Numbered from the stretch's first letter, positions 47,176 to 60,900 are shown. The stretch is DNA of 64,000 nucleotides from Echinostoma caproni (GCA_900618425.1 UZAN01039564.1:66433-130432); one strand, 5' to 3'. Numbers and translations are program-made. The notes: a model not told the origin generated them from the sequence alone.

Positions 47176-47756
47176 TTATATGCAGTCTAACGTAAATTTT
47201 CACGCTGAAATTTTCTTCATTTTTTCACACGTTCTCAGCGTCCTCCTCATTTTCATTTAAGCAACTACTTGTCATATCTTTAAACTCATTTTGACTAGCG
47301 TGTATGCCAAAGCAAAAGTGATAACATTCTTTTCACTTAAAATTCTGTTCACATTGGACGAATAAAGTGCACTCTTGACTTGAATTAACTTTGAATGGAA
47401 TCAAACTGAATAGTTACATTTTGTATTCGCAGGGTTTGATATTTTGAAGATAGATTTGGGGTCGATCCTTGGAGTAAAGCTTCCGGATCGGCAGTTGAAC
47501 CCCTGTTGCCATCTTGTTCTCTTATGGACAGCCTTTGTTGCTTTGCAACACTTAAGCTCTAAGCGATGGTCCTAAACTACAAAAGGGAAAAATCGGTCGA
47601 CTGTCCCAAGTGTTGTTGGTTCAAACAAAACTCGTCTTTGAAACCGGAGATGCATCTCAATGAGAAATGAATAAACACAACGTTGTTTTCATATCTCGCG
47701 AGTAAGCAAACACAAGATGGACACTATTCATGACGGAACTAACTAATTGAAAAAAC

Positions 47757-47777
47757 TATATATATATATATATATAT
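47757..47777. repeat. TA dinucleotide run
   Basis: About ten TA units lying just inside the right arm of the 52-bp inverted repeat pair. In some trematode and other invertebrate elements TA is a favoured insertion site. Confidence 0.9.
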
Positions 47778-47804
47778 GAGTATAGTTTTGATAGTTTTTG
47801 ATAG

Positions 47805-47856
47805 TTTCGTTTGATATTCGTTTCCTGAAGACCAACAAACGTGAAAGGTAAGGTAC
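47805..47856 (-). repeat. Right arm of 52-bp inverted repeat
   Basis: Pairs with 47124-47175. The pair encloses 629 bases without a recognised gene. The sharp ends suggest a small DNA transposon (MITE), but I saw no target duplication. Confidence 0.9.
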
Positions 47857-50730
47857 ATGTAAATTGCGCGCCATATAACGAACAATGGTAAGACCTGGAA
47901 TTATCAATACCTAAGGATTTTTCAGAGGTCTACGCAGAAATGAAATACTATTGTCTAAACACTGAAGATGTTATTTGCATAGATAATGTGTGTTTGTGTG
48001 AGGTATTGATTACAAATGGGCTTCACATTGGCATCAACCAGCATTCTTCTTGTGCTCTAATGAAATCGTAATGTACACATGGTTGGGTACTCTGTCTGGT
48101 AGATTTTTGAGTTGTGAAATCGTATCTAATGTGATGTAATTTAATTTGTATCGTCGAACTAATACTGAAGCTTGGCATATCGTGAACCACATTACTAAGC
48201 AGAAACGTGCTCAGAATCATGAAATTCACCAGTCATTTGACGTAATCAGCTTATTTTCTTCACAGCAAACTAAAATCAAATTTCGACCATTTTTAGTATT
48301 CTCAGTCGTTTCTGTTCAGTTTTTATCTAGCTCTATGATAAACAGATAACATGATAACGAAAATCTCTCATGATAATATTGGTAATAGTAATTTTACTAA
48401 CATTTAGTTATTTATTACGCATTGAAGGAATCCTCCTTAAAGGAGATCAATGATTGATTGTCGACCTGAAGAGGATACGAAATTAGACACTTTTGACAGA
48501 TTTAAATACACAACCCCCAGGTCGATAGAAAAACAACTTATATTGATCGATCAGTCAACCTGGAATTTTCTCCATTTTCACGGGGTTTCACGCACATAAC
48601 TTGTTGTTGTAACTCCCATAGGCTTGTTCAGCAGAATGAAACAGNATGAAACAGAGTTGGTCTTACTCATAGTCTCGTTTAATCACACACGAATATGCTT
48701 ATTCCAGTCTGCATTCATCTTCTTGGCCCGCTCATCAAAATCTTGCGTGTTTTATGGTCAATTATGTTGTGATCTGTTATCTTGTTGACTCCATATGAAC
48801 ACGATGATGTCATCGTTGCCCAAGTATAGTTGGATATGTGGCTTTTTAACATGAGCATGACCCATGCCTCTTTGCTCACTCTTTCGCTGCTACAAGAGTG
48901 CACGTGAACATTAGGATGGATTTTCTAGATTTTAATTATCATCTTCCACTTTCCAGTTCACGTTCTTGGAACGGATTTACTCAATTCATCTCTGGTGCCA
49001 AGCAAACTTCATTTTGGAAAAAAAGTTCAAGTAGATAAACAGGAATAACTGAAGGTTATAAATGAGACCTTTACATCATGTAGTTTTGCATTGTTTTATG
49101 GAGATCGCGGTTGGCAGTTTAACTAAAATTAAATCCCGATGTATGAAAGGAATTTCCTCATTGTTGCGATAGTTGCACATCTCCAGAAAAATATGCCAGA
49201 AGTTTATCGATTGGATTGTACAGGCAGATTGAATTTCTTATTGTGAAGTGCATTTATTGGCAAATCATACAAAGCTCGGGTTTAGCGAGGCTGGAGGATA
49301 GCATAACATTAAGATCGATGTTATCTGCAGCTTTTCTTAACAAGCNACTTTGGGTCACGTGAGATTGTGCGTTTTTCGATTGGTTTGTTCAGTTTAAGAA
49401 ATACGCGAAAGGACCTGGATGTTTAACAGTCATTAAAGGACAGCTAATGCTCATCAGCTGAGGCAGCTGTTTTATCACCGGCCCGAATATACCTACGATA
49501 AAGGTTCACACAGCTTTGCATATTCCAGTAGTGTTTGTTGGTCAGCCGGTTCATCGTCTGAGAAGGGCCCACATTTGAGAGGTTTGTATATCAAACAAAC
49601 CGAATGGTATCTCAAGAATAAAGGCGGCTTTGTAATGTTCAAGTGAGAATTCATGGGAATTAAACCGAAGCTCAAAGGTTATCCAGTACTTGACTTGAAT
49701 TTCAACTGCTGAGAATTTCTGACATACTGCACTGGAACCATACGCCGTAAATTTTAATATTTTTGTATATTTCTCTGTTCTTTCTGACCCTAGAGCAAGA
49801 AGGGATCAGAAAGGCGTGAATCATCATCAACGTGATTGATTAATGTGGTGGAACACTATAATATGGGAGCTTCTTATTCGACGGTCAAAGGCTTGAGTGA
49901 ATGATTGGCTTAAATTATAAATTGATGTTTGTATGAGTACATTCAAATTCCAGTTTTCGTATCATCAAGCTAAGGCATCATACTGGCAAAGCGAACCTGT
50001 AAAATGTCTTATATAATACAGACCACCGGGGACAAGTTGTGCACAAACATATAACACTTGTATCTAACTCCCTACATTCGTCCCATGCAATGGATAATTT
50101 GTTTCCGTCTGAGTTGGCTGATGAGAATTAGTAAAATGTCCTATTTGAAGGGAAATTACATCAGTATATATTTCTTCCCCAACCTACTGAGTCCGCATTT
50201 GATGGAGACAATTATCAACCTTCAATAGAAAGGAGATGAACGACGTTTTCATATTAAGCTGAACCGTTTACCTGAAGAGAGCATTATCTACTTACAACTT
50301 GTCCCAGTTTGTCAGACCCTCACTTTAGTGGTTATGTATTCTCCCATGCTCTACCTTTCTTTACCCGACGGGATGTATTAACAAATTGCATAGGGCTCAC
50401 CGTAACAACAATTGAACGTAATCAGAAAAATCTAATTATAACATTTTTTTACCCCATTTTTGTGGTGAAAATTTAAAAACACTCAGGAATTTAACACTTT
50501 CACTGAGTGCGAAAAGTTAAACAACAGTAAATTCTTTCAATTATGAAATACGTTTTGATCACGGAGTTCGGTTTGAGTTGACTAGTGGGTCATACCTCTG
50601 AGGTTCAGATTATACTTTCCAAAGAAATACCTTCTTCTCATTCGCAGGTACATAGCTGCTCTAAAATCATTCAGAAAATTTCCATCTTGCTCATGTGTAT
50701 ATTCTTTTCATTCACTATTCCCGCACTCCA
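47857..50730. other. No recognised gene or element
   Basis: AT-rich. One N (48645) sits inside a short duplicated AATGAAACAG, probably an assembly flaw; another N is at 49346. Small frames at 48146-48349 and 49493-49675 are not recognised. Confidence 0.4.
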
Positions 50731-50737
50731 CCTCCAG

Positions 50738-50809
50738 CTTTTGGTACAGGATAATTATCTACAAGGCCGTCGGGGTATGAGAAGAAACAGAAGCCATAGC
50801 ACCGAATGA
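50738..50809 (+). CDS. Weak candidate terminal exon
   Basis: After a good pyrimidine tract and acceptor (TTCCCGCACTCCACCTCCAG) the frame reads LLVQDNYLQGRRGMRRNRSH, then STE and a stop at 50807. The composition is basic and protein-like, but it is short, matches no family that I know, and has no identified partner exon. It may be chance. Confidence 0.15.
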   Translation, partial: LLVQDNYLQGRRGMRRNRSHSTE

Positions 50810-51014
50810 ATTGTGGTCACAAATCTACTAGGTTAGGTTAGTAATTCACATTTAACCCAACCTATTGGCTTCTTCGCCATGAAAGACTCAGCTTTGTGAG
50901 AGACATTCGATTAGCGTCAATAAATAGCCAATTGTGTCTCCCTTTGTTACTGTTGGGCCAAAAAGGAATTGACTGCAATAAATGAAGACAACACCTGAAC
51001 AAACACGAATTGGC

Positions 51015-51225
51015 ATGAGTTGATTGGCACAGTGGTAGCACATCCGCCTTCCATGTAAGGGGGTTCACGGTTCAACTCCTGGACAGGCACTACTGATGAG
51101 CGCCGTTAAGATCGAAACTCGAGCCAAGTGCTTCCAAGTGTACGGTTGGCTGGAAGAGCTCAGCAATTTACGTGAAGGTGAAGTCTGAAAGATGATCAGT
51201 TCTAATCAATCAATAGCTCATTTGC
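51015..51225 (+). mobile_element. tRNA-headed SINE, family A, best preserved
   Basis: The A box TGGCACAGTGG (51025-51035) fits the Pol III consensus fully. The B box GGTTCAACTCC (51069-51079) has one mismatch. The head resembles tRNA-Gly. A hammerhead-type motif follows (51087-51131), then the body shared with the 8.2-kb copy (GTGCTTCCAAGTGT, GGCTGGAAGAGCTCAG, TGATCAGTTCTAATCAATCA). Transcription by RNA polymerase III is expected from the boxes. Confidence 0.85.
51087..51131 (+). ncRNA. Hammerhead-type motif, cleavage triplet changed
   Basis: Stem I GCACT/AGTGC, core CTGATGA and GAAA are intact at the family spacing of 45 nt. The cleavage triplet reads GCC rather than GTC, and stem II pairs poorly. 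The 8.2-kb copy keeps GTC but loses GAAA, so the family ancestor probably had both. Confidence 0.65.
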
Positions 51226-53825
51226 GTTTGAAATTCGTTCAATATCAGTGAGGTGCGATGAATGTCCTCTGGGTCTCTACAATTGGCATACGAGCTCGCA
51301 ATCCGGTAAATTTCATCAAACCCAACCTCTATCTAATGCATCATAGTGTGTCGTTGTGTGCTTTATTGTCAAGGACTCACGATATTGACGTCGTGAAAAC
51401 TGATCTGTGTTTAGACTAAACGCTCAATTTGTAATTTGGATTGCAGTTTGAAAGATTTTGTGCTTCATGTGAACCGAATGTTCAGTGCTTGTCAACAAAC
51501 CTCACCGCTTATTCATCGTTTTTCGCAAACACAATGATCCAGGCAATTCTTTTCGATCACTGTACAAAAAGCATTTTCTTCGTGTAGAAACAACGAAAAA
51601 GCGGCTATCATATTAGTTTTATTTAGCTTAGAAACACTTTCAAATATCCCATTGTTATTCATTACTGTACAAAATAGCGATACTGAAGGATACGACTCGT
51701 GGTACGGAAAGTGAAACTCATAAAGTGCTATCTAAAGTTTTCTTTTCGGTCCTTCGGTTAATTCCGCATTGTACCTTAATAAACATGAACGTTAACAGAA
51801 AATGAAGTTGTGACCAAAATTTTTGACTTAATGCAAAGCTAAAATCTTTCTGGAAACAAAGGACGTGACCGTTCAACACAGAATTCAGTCACATAGATGA
51901 TCACAAGTTGTGAGGTGTTCACTGACAAGGAACGGGACTCACATTATAATAGTTGGCCCGTTCAGGACTAAAATGCTTTTTAAAGCTTGACTTATAAAAG
52001 AATCCTCAAAACAACAAACCAGAGACAAATGTTAGGAAACAGTAACCATAATAACACTAAATACTTGAACAATACCGTTTGGTTGGCATTTTCCGTGACA
52101 CTTCAGATTTTGCAGAAATCAACTTAAGATTAATCGAACTAGAATATTTGAGATATTGAAACTGATACGATTCCCTACAGACCGCTTTGGTGATGGGATT
52201 GATAGGGTTATGGTAAATGGAACTGAGACGCTAAACGGATTTATGGGAAATTGGTGGATCATTCTCAGTGCCAGATATTTTTGCGATAGAATTTATAGCT
52301 CCCTGATGATGGCCAGCGAAAGTACAATTGCGGGTTGCATCACCAACCACTATTTCCATGGTACTTTCCTAAATTAAAATCAACGCACATTTTGTGCAGT
52401 TTCAAAAATAAAGAAAGCAAATGAAAAAATAATGAAATGACGCCATTCATTGAAGGCAAGTTTACAAAAAATGGGAGAATACCTATCATCGTTTAGACGG
52501 ATGAACTGTTATCGGTCAGTAACAATATCATGAAATCGATGAAAAAGATTGGATTAAAGTATATGTTAATGTAGTATGCACAAAAACATATTCCTGACGA
52601 TCTCGTTTGGAGCTGTCTTGAAATGCACAACATAAAGGTGACTCCTTTTGTGTTTCAATTCTAAAAACCTTGATTTCCTCAGCATCACTCTCATGCCATT
52701 TGTTGGCACTAACTTCTGTCTATCGCTTTTTGCACGTAAATAGAGCATTGAGCTAATTAAACTGCTTGCACGCCTGATTGAGACCATCTCACATATGCTT
52801 TCTCTTTTCAGTGGACTTCCAAACCTAAGCATTTCTTCTGTAAACTGAAAAATTGCAGTGATATTTTATATGAATTCGGCCTAATAGTCAGTCAGAAACA
52901 CGACAGTTTGACTCAGTCTCCCTTTGACTTACCTGCCAAAGCTGATCTTTCTACAGGCTGTGAGAGGGGGCAATCAGAAAGTTAGGTAGCATGATCCATG
53001 TCTAGGTAATCTTAGCTGCATTTAAACTGGTACGGTGTGCCAGAAAACAACATTTTATATTGTTGGGCAGACGTTGTTTAAGTATGAATATTAGAAGAAA
53101 GTTTGAGCCTAGGACGATTTCTCATCCCATTTGACCATAAAGAATGTGTTAGTTATAGTGTCATCTAAACTTGTTTTCTTTCAGAACAGCAGTGTATAAC
53201 ATTTAGAGGCTGCTGAATCCAAGGGCTTCGAAAATGGTGATGATCTGTCTCCAAACAGCACGTTTCTCAGACGGCATCTAGTTAAGATAACGGAAGTTGT
53301 AGGATATTCTGGGTAGCACAACTAAAGAGGAAAAGCGTTTCGCGTGTTCCAAGTTATGAATGCTACCACAGGATTACGATTATACTACTGCCGACCTAGA
53401 GTCAGCTTGTGAGGAAACAGCAAAGGTAGATACGTTTTACTACTCAGACAGCCATGATCAAGTTTATGTACTGCGGGTAATACATCCACGCGCATGTACA
53501 TGGCTTATTAAACTTTTGTTCAGTTAAACATGCCATGGTAACCGGAGATTTAAGTAACATCTCCCGGTTTGGGACATCAAGAAAAGGCGAAGAGAAAGCT
53601 CACAGAGTCCGAATTTTATTACTTTGTTATAAAACCTGATACTCATGAATGGTCTGTCTTTCACGTACACTAATTTTTCCTCTATTTTACCGTTTGTCTC
53701 CTAGTTTCACGAACGGATACTCAACCAATTTCAACATTTTTATTCTCTGGTTAAGGGCACAAGCGAAAAATGGATGTTTCATAAGAGAATTCCGTCCCGT
53801 ATAGAGCCAATGAAGCGTAAACTGA
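51226..53825. other. No recognised gene or element
   Basis: Open frames at 52156-52377 (+) and 52566-52832 (-) have no signature. Nothing else seen. Confidence 0.4.
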
Positions 53826-53834
53826 AGTTAGGAA

Positions 53835-53879
53835 GCAATATGCATCTGTTTCAACCTGCTTGGATCTCATCAGGTGTGC
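53835..53879 (-). ncRNA. Degenerate hammerhead motif
   Basis: Core CTGATGA and GAAA are kept and the length is 45 nt. The cleavage triplet reads GCA, and stem I is weak (GCACAC against TATTGC). Expected to be inactive. Confidence 0.6.
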
Positions 53880-53981
53880 AAAAATAAGAAAGGGTGAGAT
53901 CAGCTCTCCGGTCAAATTGTGGTTAGCTTACTTTCGGCCTTTTAGGTCCCGGATTCGATCCTTAGGTGGATCGAAAGATTC

Positions 53982-54026
53982 GCACTGCTGATAAGACCCA
54001 ACCAGGTCGAAACAGTCGTAGAATGA
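53982..54026 (+). ncRNA. Degenerate hammerhead motif
   Basis: Stem II GACC/GGTC and GAAA are perfect. The core reads CTGATAA, losing the invariant G8. The 3' side of stem I is lost (AGAATGA). Expected to be inactive. Confidence 0.6.
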
Positions 54027-54040
54027 TCTCCAGCTTTCAG

Positions 54041-54700
54041 TTCATCTGCTTCATCTGCCCACAGAATGGAGCTAAATATACACAAGCCCTGGTGGTTGTG
54101 ATTTGCCCAGAGCCAAGAAGATCATGTTTAGTTTTACAATTGTAGATGAGCAGTTGTTCATCGGTCGTCCATCTGAGGACAATGATTTTGCAATCAAATA
54201 GAAAGTTTATGTTCAAGTTGCTGCAGGGACTCGTAAAATATATGCCGATTACGAATTCTAAAGAACACTAATCATTGCACAAATCCTGTCACTGAAGAAC
54301 TCATATATGCTTCGAAACGATTCCAAATATCTCCGACTTCTTGTCTCATTGTACCCCGTTTCTTACCAAATTTGTGTCTTGCTGTTATTCATTATCTTAT
54401 TTCAAGGAACTTCAAGGAACGTGGATTAAGCTATCCTCTTTCATCACCTAACAGTAGGTCTCTGTGACTGTTTCCCTGGACCCAGGGTTATTCTCAATTA
54501 CATAGAAAATATGAAAAATCATTAGAACAAATAAGAGTCACCTTTACTCTGAACAAAACCTTAAGTATAATGCGCGCCAAATCTAGACAAAAACCTATCC
54601 CGGATCAGTTGAGAACACTTGAAAGTTTTGTCACAAATTCGCTTGAGAGATTTGTAAACTATACAATGAATTTTGTCCTGTACAGAGCAAATAAATTGTG
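54041..54700. other. No recognised gene
   Basis: AT-rich spacer between two SINE loci. A short tandem TTCAAGGAAC duplication lies near 54402. Nothing else seen. Confidence 0.4.
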
Positions 54701-54705
54701 AATAT

Positions 54706-54925
54706 CAATGCTGGGAAGCACTGGACAGCTGTTTCGACCTGGATGAATTTCATCAGCGGTGTGAATCCATCGACCCCGCTGAGGATAGAAATCGCGACCC
54801 CACAGTTAGAACGCAAGCATACCATCCAAACAACAACTGGGTAGCTGATCAGACCAGTTCTTATTTTCTCTATAGAAGATATAGTACAGCCCACCCCTAC
54901 TAGCTTATTCGGGGCATGGCATCAC
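54706..54925 (-). mobile_element. tRNA-headed SINE, family B, with hammerhead
   Basis: It matches the 44.3-kb copy over its length on the same strand: GATCAGCTACCCAGTTGT head, degraded boxes, hammerhead (54762-54718) and CTTCCCAGC end. The minus-strand open frame covering it is not a gene. Confidence 0.78.
54718..54762 (-). ncRNA. Near-intact hammerhead ribozyme motif
   Basis: CTGATGA, GAAA and the GTC triplet are all present. Stem II is weakened (AATT against GGTC) and stem I has mismatches (ACACCG against CAGTGC). Residual activity is possible but doubtful. Confidence 0.7.
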
Positions 54926-57900
54926 TTCCAGCTTTTTAACTGTTGCCAAACATTTATCATTATAAAACCTAAAAATAGCAACCAGTGCCTCTTAGTCGCT
55001 ATTCGTGTAAGTGTAAGTTGATTAATTATTTTCTTGTTAATAAAAGTGCATTATGAATCAAGTGTTCATGATGTGTACCATAAAAAAGCTCCGGAAATCG
55101 TATTTCTCATGCAAAATCTACGTGTCACTCAGCACTAAAACCTTTGGAAAAACTATACAATTGTGTTACTCTTGTTAGGAAGCAGTATGATTGTACTTGG
55201 GATTGGAACTCAAACAGGATAAAGTTTAAGATCTACCAAATAAATACTTAAGCTATCCACATCAGTATACGGCATCTTTCTACACGTTACGCTGCTGCGT
55301 TTGGATACAATGGACTTCATCAAGTAGTGATTGGTTATTTATTTGATAAAGAAATGCAAAACGAAGAAAACCCAAATATTCACTTTGTTTTCATTTCCTC
55401 CAACTGATTATTTTTACAATTTCCAAAACCGATTAAGTGGTTATTACATTACATTATATTTAATTTCACTGATGACTAAAATCTTTGCGACAGCCACCAG
55501 AACGTTTTATGGCAGAAGATATTTGGATCGTGGGTGGAATAAAATCATAAGAAAAACCTTATGTATCTTGATCATAATTCGCAAATCAGAAAAGCTTTTA
55601 TTGACATCCAGGATAATTATTTTACCGTTGCGAATGGTTTTGATCACGCAGTTTTTTTAATACCAAAATCAAATAATCTGACTAACAGTGTTTGATGGTG
55701 GCACCCAGAAGGGTAGACACACCAAATAAATTAAGCCTCATTTTCTACGCATAGTATCCTTGATACCAAGGTCACGATTTCCTCGCTGCTGTAAAATTGA
55801 CGTCCAGTGTTTCCCGATATTATCATCGATATTTTGCTTATATGTCATTGTTTAGGGTAGCATATGGTTACAGTTTTCTTTATGCAAAACCCCCAAACGC
55901 TTAGATTGCATCAATAAACATGGTGTGGATTTCAATCGACTAGATTGAAGTGAACATATCTGTCAATTTACTGCCCCCATAAACTTGTTTGAAGGTAGCA
56001 AAAACGCAAAAGTTGCTGGAGTAGCTGGAGGAATTTGCTTGACACTGCTCTCGATGACCTGCTGCGCGTTGTCTTACATTTTATAACATAAAATTACCAA
56101 TTCTTTTGTTAGAGATTGATGGCTCGCTAGTTATATGCGACCTAATCTAAGTAAGTGAGAGAAGAAATTCTTCGAAAAACTTGCACAAATTGCATCGTTC
56201 TAACATTTAACTGATTCCAACATTTAAATCCATTTGCATGGTAAAGTGACGTTAATCTTTCGCCAGTTTGTTGTACAAAGGCATGTCTATTTACTGACTG
56301 CCTTGTTCCTCAACCTGATCCAACATAACATGGATCCAAATTAGTCATCAGATGGGGCACAAAATTTCAGGTGCGATGTTGTCATGTGCACCACGGTCAT
56401 TATTCATGATTAAACCAACCGAGTAGGTTCTATATAATGAAGAAGTTAACAGAGGAAGTGTGTCATAATATTTCATCACGAGTTGGTAGTCCTGCTTTCA
56501 GAGCTGTTGTCATTAACAGTATGAGGAATATTACCGCTTATCATCCATTCGTATTGAAGTAAACGTGATTGTCAGTGATCCACTGATTGAATTCCAAACT
56601 TGACACCGTGCGTGCTCAATGGGTTTGACAGAATCGATTGGTTAGAGCACTGTTATAAGAAGTAGTTTATATTTATTACGTTTCGAACCAGTTGAAACAA
56701 AGGTATAAGAAATGAGGAAAGTCAAAAATTATCATTTATAAAGCGGTAACTTCCAACCAGGAGTCCGTATTTTACTACAGAAAGACAAAAATCCTAATAT
56801 GTTAGGTGACTCCTCGTTTGCCCAATTATTATATCCTTTCAGTAGCAAATAAAAAACTTTCTTCATGTCTGCACACAAAAACATATTTAATGAAGCAAAA
56901 TAATCTAGCGCAGATACAAACTGAGCAAATTACTCATTTGTTGAGTACCATTGGAACTATTCCCCGAATAGGAATCGTGAACCCCTTTTCTCGAAGAATG
57001 TAACATCTTTTATAAGCACTGGAATTCAATGGTAACAAGAGCTGACAGAATAGAGATCTCACATGAAATGTAAGGAAGATCGTCTTTTGTTTACGGTTGA
57101 CCACTATTTTAGACTTTCATCGTTTCTATCCTAGAGAAAGGATGATTATATTTTTGGCTGTATTGTGACAATAGATACTTCCACAGATTAATTGAACACA
57201 ACCAATATCAACACTATCCACCGAAGAAAAATATGCAGCTACGCTTAATTTAGTGGTCGCTGTCACGCTCATAATGAGTAAAAATTGGACACAAAAGCCC
57301 AAGCAGCACAAATAGAATAGCGGATGTACCTGAGACAGGTCAAATAATCGAACTGAAACGGTTGATGTAAATAATAAATATTTAATCATTTTTATTTGTG
57401 CTGTATAATGTGAAGTGATCCCCTAACTGCACCTTCATCAAGACGTAGAGTGATTTAGAACACAGGCGGGAAACAAGTAACAAATGCTCCGTTCAATCTC
57501 CAGCGTGCAGTTCTTCATTCGGGATCCTTGTGTCATCTCTTGATCTTCGCCTGATTGCAACCACCACGACGTAGCAAATATGACTTAGTACAAAAGGCTA
57601 CAAGATATAGAAGCTAAACCTCACTCTGAATAGAAAACATTTTTGAACGTTTTGTTTTCAAATAGTGAACACACTCAGAATGAAAGTATGAAGTGAAATT
57701 CGAAAAATAACCACGAAATGGGCCATCAATATCATCATCATCATCATCAATATGGTACTGACTGTTTGGCCACGTGTGCAATTAGAATTTAGTCAAAATT
57801 TCTTTGGAAAATAAAATCAATAAGTTTGTGAGTCCACATAGAGAACAGTAAATGAAAATAATGAACTTTCAACAACTTTTATGATTTCTATTGAGAGAAA

Positions 57901-60900
57901 TTCCATCTGTTTAATGAACAAAATCAACAGTGAGAAACAGTAATATCTTCCGTTATTGAAACACTAGCATCGATATGTATCTTTCAAGCTAATTTTGTGT
58001 TGATTCAAGCGGCGATTCGAGCACTGAGTACGTCAAGATGGACAACCAATACAGAACAGATTCCATATAATAGCTTACTAGAAAATTCATCCTCATGCCG
58101 TCAGGAGACCCTGAACAATGTGATTCAAAAAGGTTTTTGGTGAAATTAGTTTTACTAGTCATCTCTATATCTATCGGGGCGCATAATTCATTGAAACATT
58201 TGAGATAGGAACATACAAAGTGTCTGTCAAACGCCCGTGTAAACTGCCTGGATTGAAGCGGGCAATCGTTGATCCAGTGATTCGTATTGGCAACGGCTCA
58301 ACTGCAGTAGACCAAACGTGATACGCATCAGGACTAAAGTGGGCAGGGGGCACTCAGGATGAACATAACGGTACAATGCATTGTATGCTACTTGATACGA
58401 TTCTCAAGGAGGTTGAAGCACAGGAATTTGGTGATTCATGTAGTTCTCTCCAACTAATTAGTCACGGGAGAGAGAACACATCGCAGGAACTCAGCTGCTT
58501 CGAGTTCCCCCAGCGAGCTGTGTGCAAACATTGTTAATTATGAAAGAAACACTATCACCACCACCACAGAACCGGATTAAATGATGGTGGACAGGTGAAC
58601 GTTTCAGGCAGGTCAGCCACAACTAACTTAATAGGTGAATATACTACTGAAATGTTACTCCACCAAGGCATGGTCACAACGTCTGATTCCCTGACAGTAT
58701 TTCGCCGTGTCAACTTTTTGGAACATGTACGGAAAGTCCTATATACTGTCTTCTGCCAATCGATCACATCTACCATCCTGACGTGGAAATAGACAAAGGA
58801 TAGAGATGCATATTTGTGAATTTAAGTCAGCCTCGAATGAATACATTTAAACTAATGTGCAAGAGATTAAGCGAACTAGCAAACCAGGTCTTTTGGATTG
58901 TGTTGTTTGATGTGTTTCTTGTCCATCTATTTTGAATAAAATTCATGAAATCAATTTTTGTCTTCCATATAATTAGGACTTCCGCGTCTTTTTTTGTTTG
59001 GTCACAAAATTTTCCTTAAGTGCGAAACATTACCTCTTTCAAAGTGAATACATTGTTTCAGTTGGAGATTCGTGTCTACATGTTCTTGAACCACGTCAAT
59101 TTTATTGTGCCCATGGGTGTCCGCTACAAAAATAGATGACATTCACTCATGAAGTTCCGTGTGCATACGTCATCTGATGCATGAGAACTATTGCAATATC
59201 TATTTCATACTCTGCTTTGACGACTCATGAAAATCGTGAGCTTGGGCTGAGTGAAGACATTTCTAAAGCTACTGTTTCACATGACCATGTTTATATTCAT
59301 AATCCGTTCACAGAGAATGTTTCAAAACAAACGTCAGGATCCAGTGATTTGCTTCATTTTACCTAACGTGGTTTATACAGTATAAATCGTTCTCCAAAAC
59401 GCCGCTTTGAGCCAGTGAGCATATGCAAGAATTATACGCGCAAGTTTTCTTTTGGAAGGCGAATCCTTAGTGTCAAACTTTACAAAATCTCCCATGATTA
59501 AAAGCTTCATATCTCCTGTTGAGCGTGGAAATGAACATACCGTTTAATTAATCCAGTCGTAGCCAAGTGCAACTGGAGTCAAGTTATGGACAGGATACTG
59601 CATCATTTAGCTTGGAATTTTGATACCTTACATTTTTTTCAACTCAGGAGACTTACAACGGCTGGTCCTATTTCACTTCAGAGATTGCAGACTGTGTTCA
59701 TTTTTAATTCGACGGAAATTGAATTGTGGTTATTATAAATTGCATTAAAGTGCTCATATTGATTTCAAACACTGAACAAAAGATCCTTTGAGATCTTGTT
59801 GTATGTTTTGGAAATGATGTGGGTTATCAAAAATTCAGAGTGTATAAATGATCGAGAAAACGGAGTATTTTGCCACTGAAGTTTGCCACCTAGATTAGTC
59901 CTTAAATGGTTTAGACTGTTCCGCTGTTGTAACCCTTCCGGTGGATTCTGTATGCTCGCGACTCAATTCCTGAAAGTTAATTGTACATTAGTAAAACAAA
60001 ATGAACCAAAAATTATGTATTTATTTTTTGCGTGCTGCGTTATACGAACTGGTGGTCAGCGAAGTATCTTACTTCGAGATTCTCTCGCTGTTTGGTGAAA
60101 TGAATGCATTGGATGAAATGAGTATTTTATTTTACACTACTATTTTTTGTTTATTGGATTATTCATTACGAGTTAACAACTTTTTGCTTATTCACTTTGG
60201 GTACGTGTTTAACAATAGGCCCAAGATTGATACCGGTTTTGCTGATGCTGCAACATTTTTTTACATAATAAGGAGTTTTTGAGCTCATCATACCACTCCT
60301 GCAATACATCGCGAAACACTTATAGTTTTTATTTTTTCAAAAAAGGAAATTCTAATAAAAATGAAGAACAAATGAATTTGTCTTTTCGCCAGAAAAAGTT
60401 CTTCAAGCATCAAATAACTTAACTCCTCACTTAGCCCCAGATAATTCGTTTTGATACATTACGATTCCCTTCTTCTGTTCCATGAATTCAAGGATCAATC
60501 GACTGACCAAAGAACAAAAATATCTCTATTATTTTACTTTAATTTACATATGATGGTATCATATTGTTTTATGTAATAGAAGTCAAAATTTTCCGAAAGT
60601 GAGATCTAAGAGATAAAGAAAACCCCGATAACAGCTTGAATGAAACGCAAGCATGTAAACTATTCCTGTCAAAAAACAATTTACTAAATAACTAGTTGTC
60701 ATTTTGGGTTGGAAGTAATTTGCGATCGATAAACAGCACTGAACGGTTGAATTGTTCTTGACGCGTATTGTGTACAGTGCAAACATTTCCGCTTCTGTCC
60801 GGACTGGAAATGAAAAGCCCATACCAATAAGCTTCATAGCCGGCAGCCATCATTACTAAGTTTTGATTTATGTAATAGAGTACGTATATGAAGGATAAAC

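Larger units (their letters stand above)
53828..54040. mobile_element. Inverted pair of hammerhead SINE pieces, family B
   Basis: A minus-strand hammerhead end (53835-53879) faces a plus-strand copy. The latter has the head GATCAGCTCTCCGGTC, a B-box GGATTCGATCC (53951-53961) and a hammerhead (53982-54026). The arrangement repeats that of 38.7-39.1 kb, where two copies also point away from each other. Confidence 0.7.

Noticed and set aside
59060..59150. Frame with CAHGC after an acceptor-like TTGTTTCAG
   Set aside because: No donor before the stop and no recognisable RING or finger spacing.
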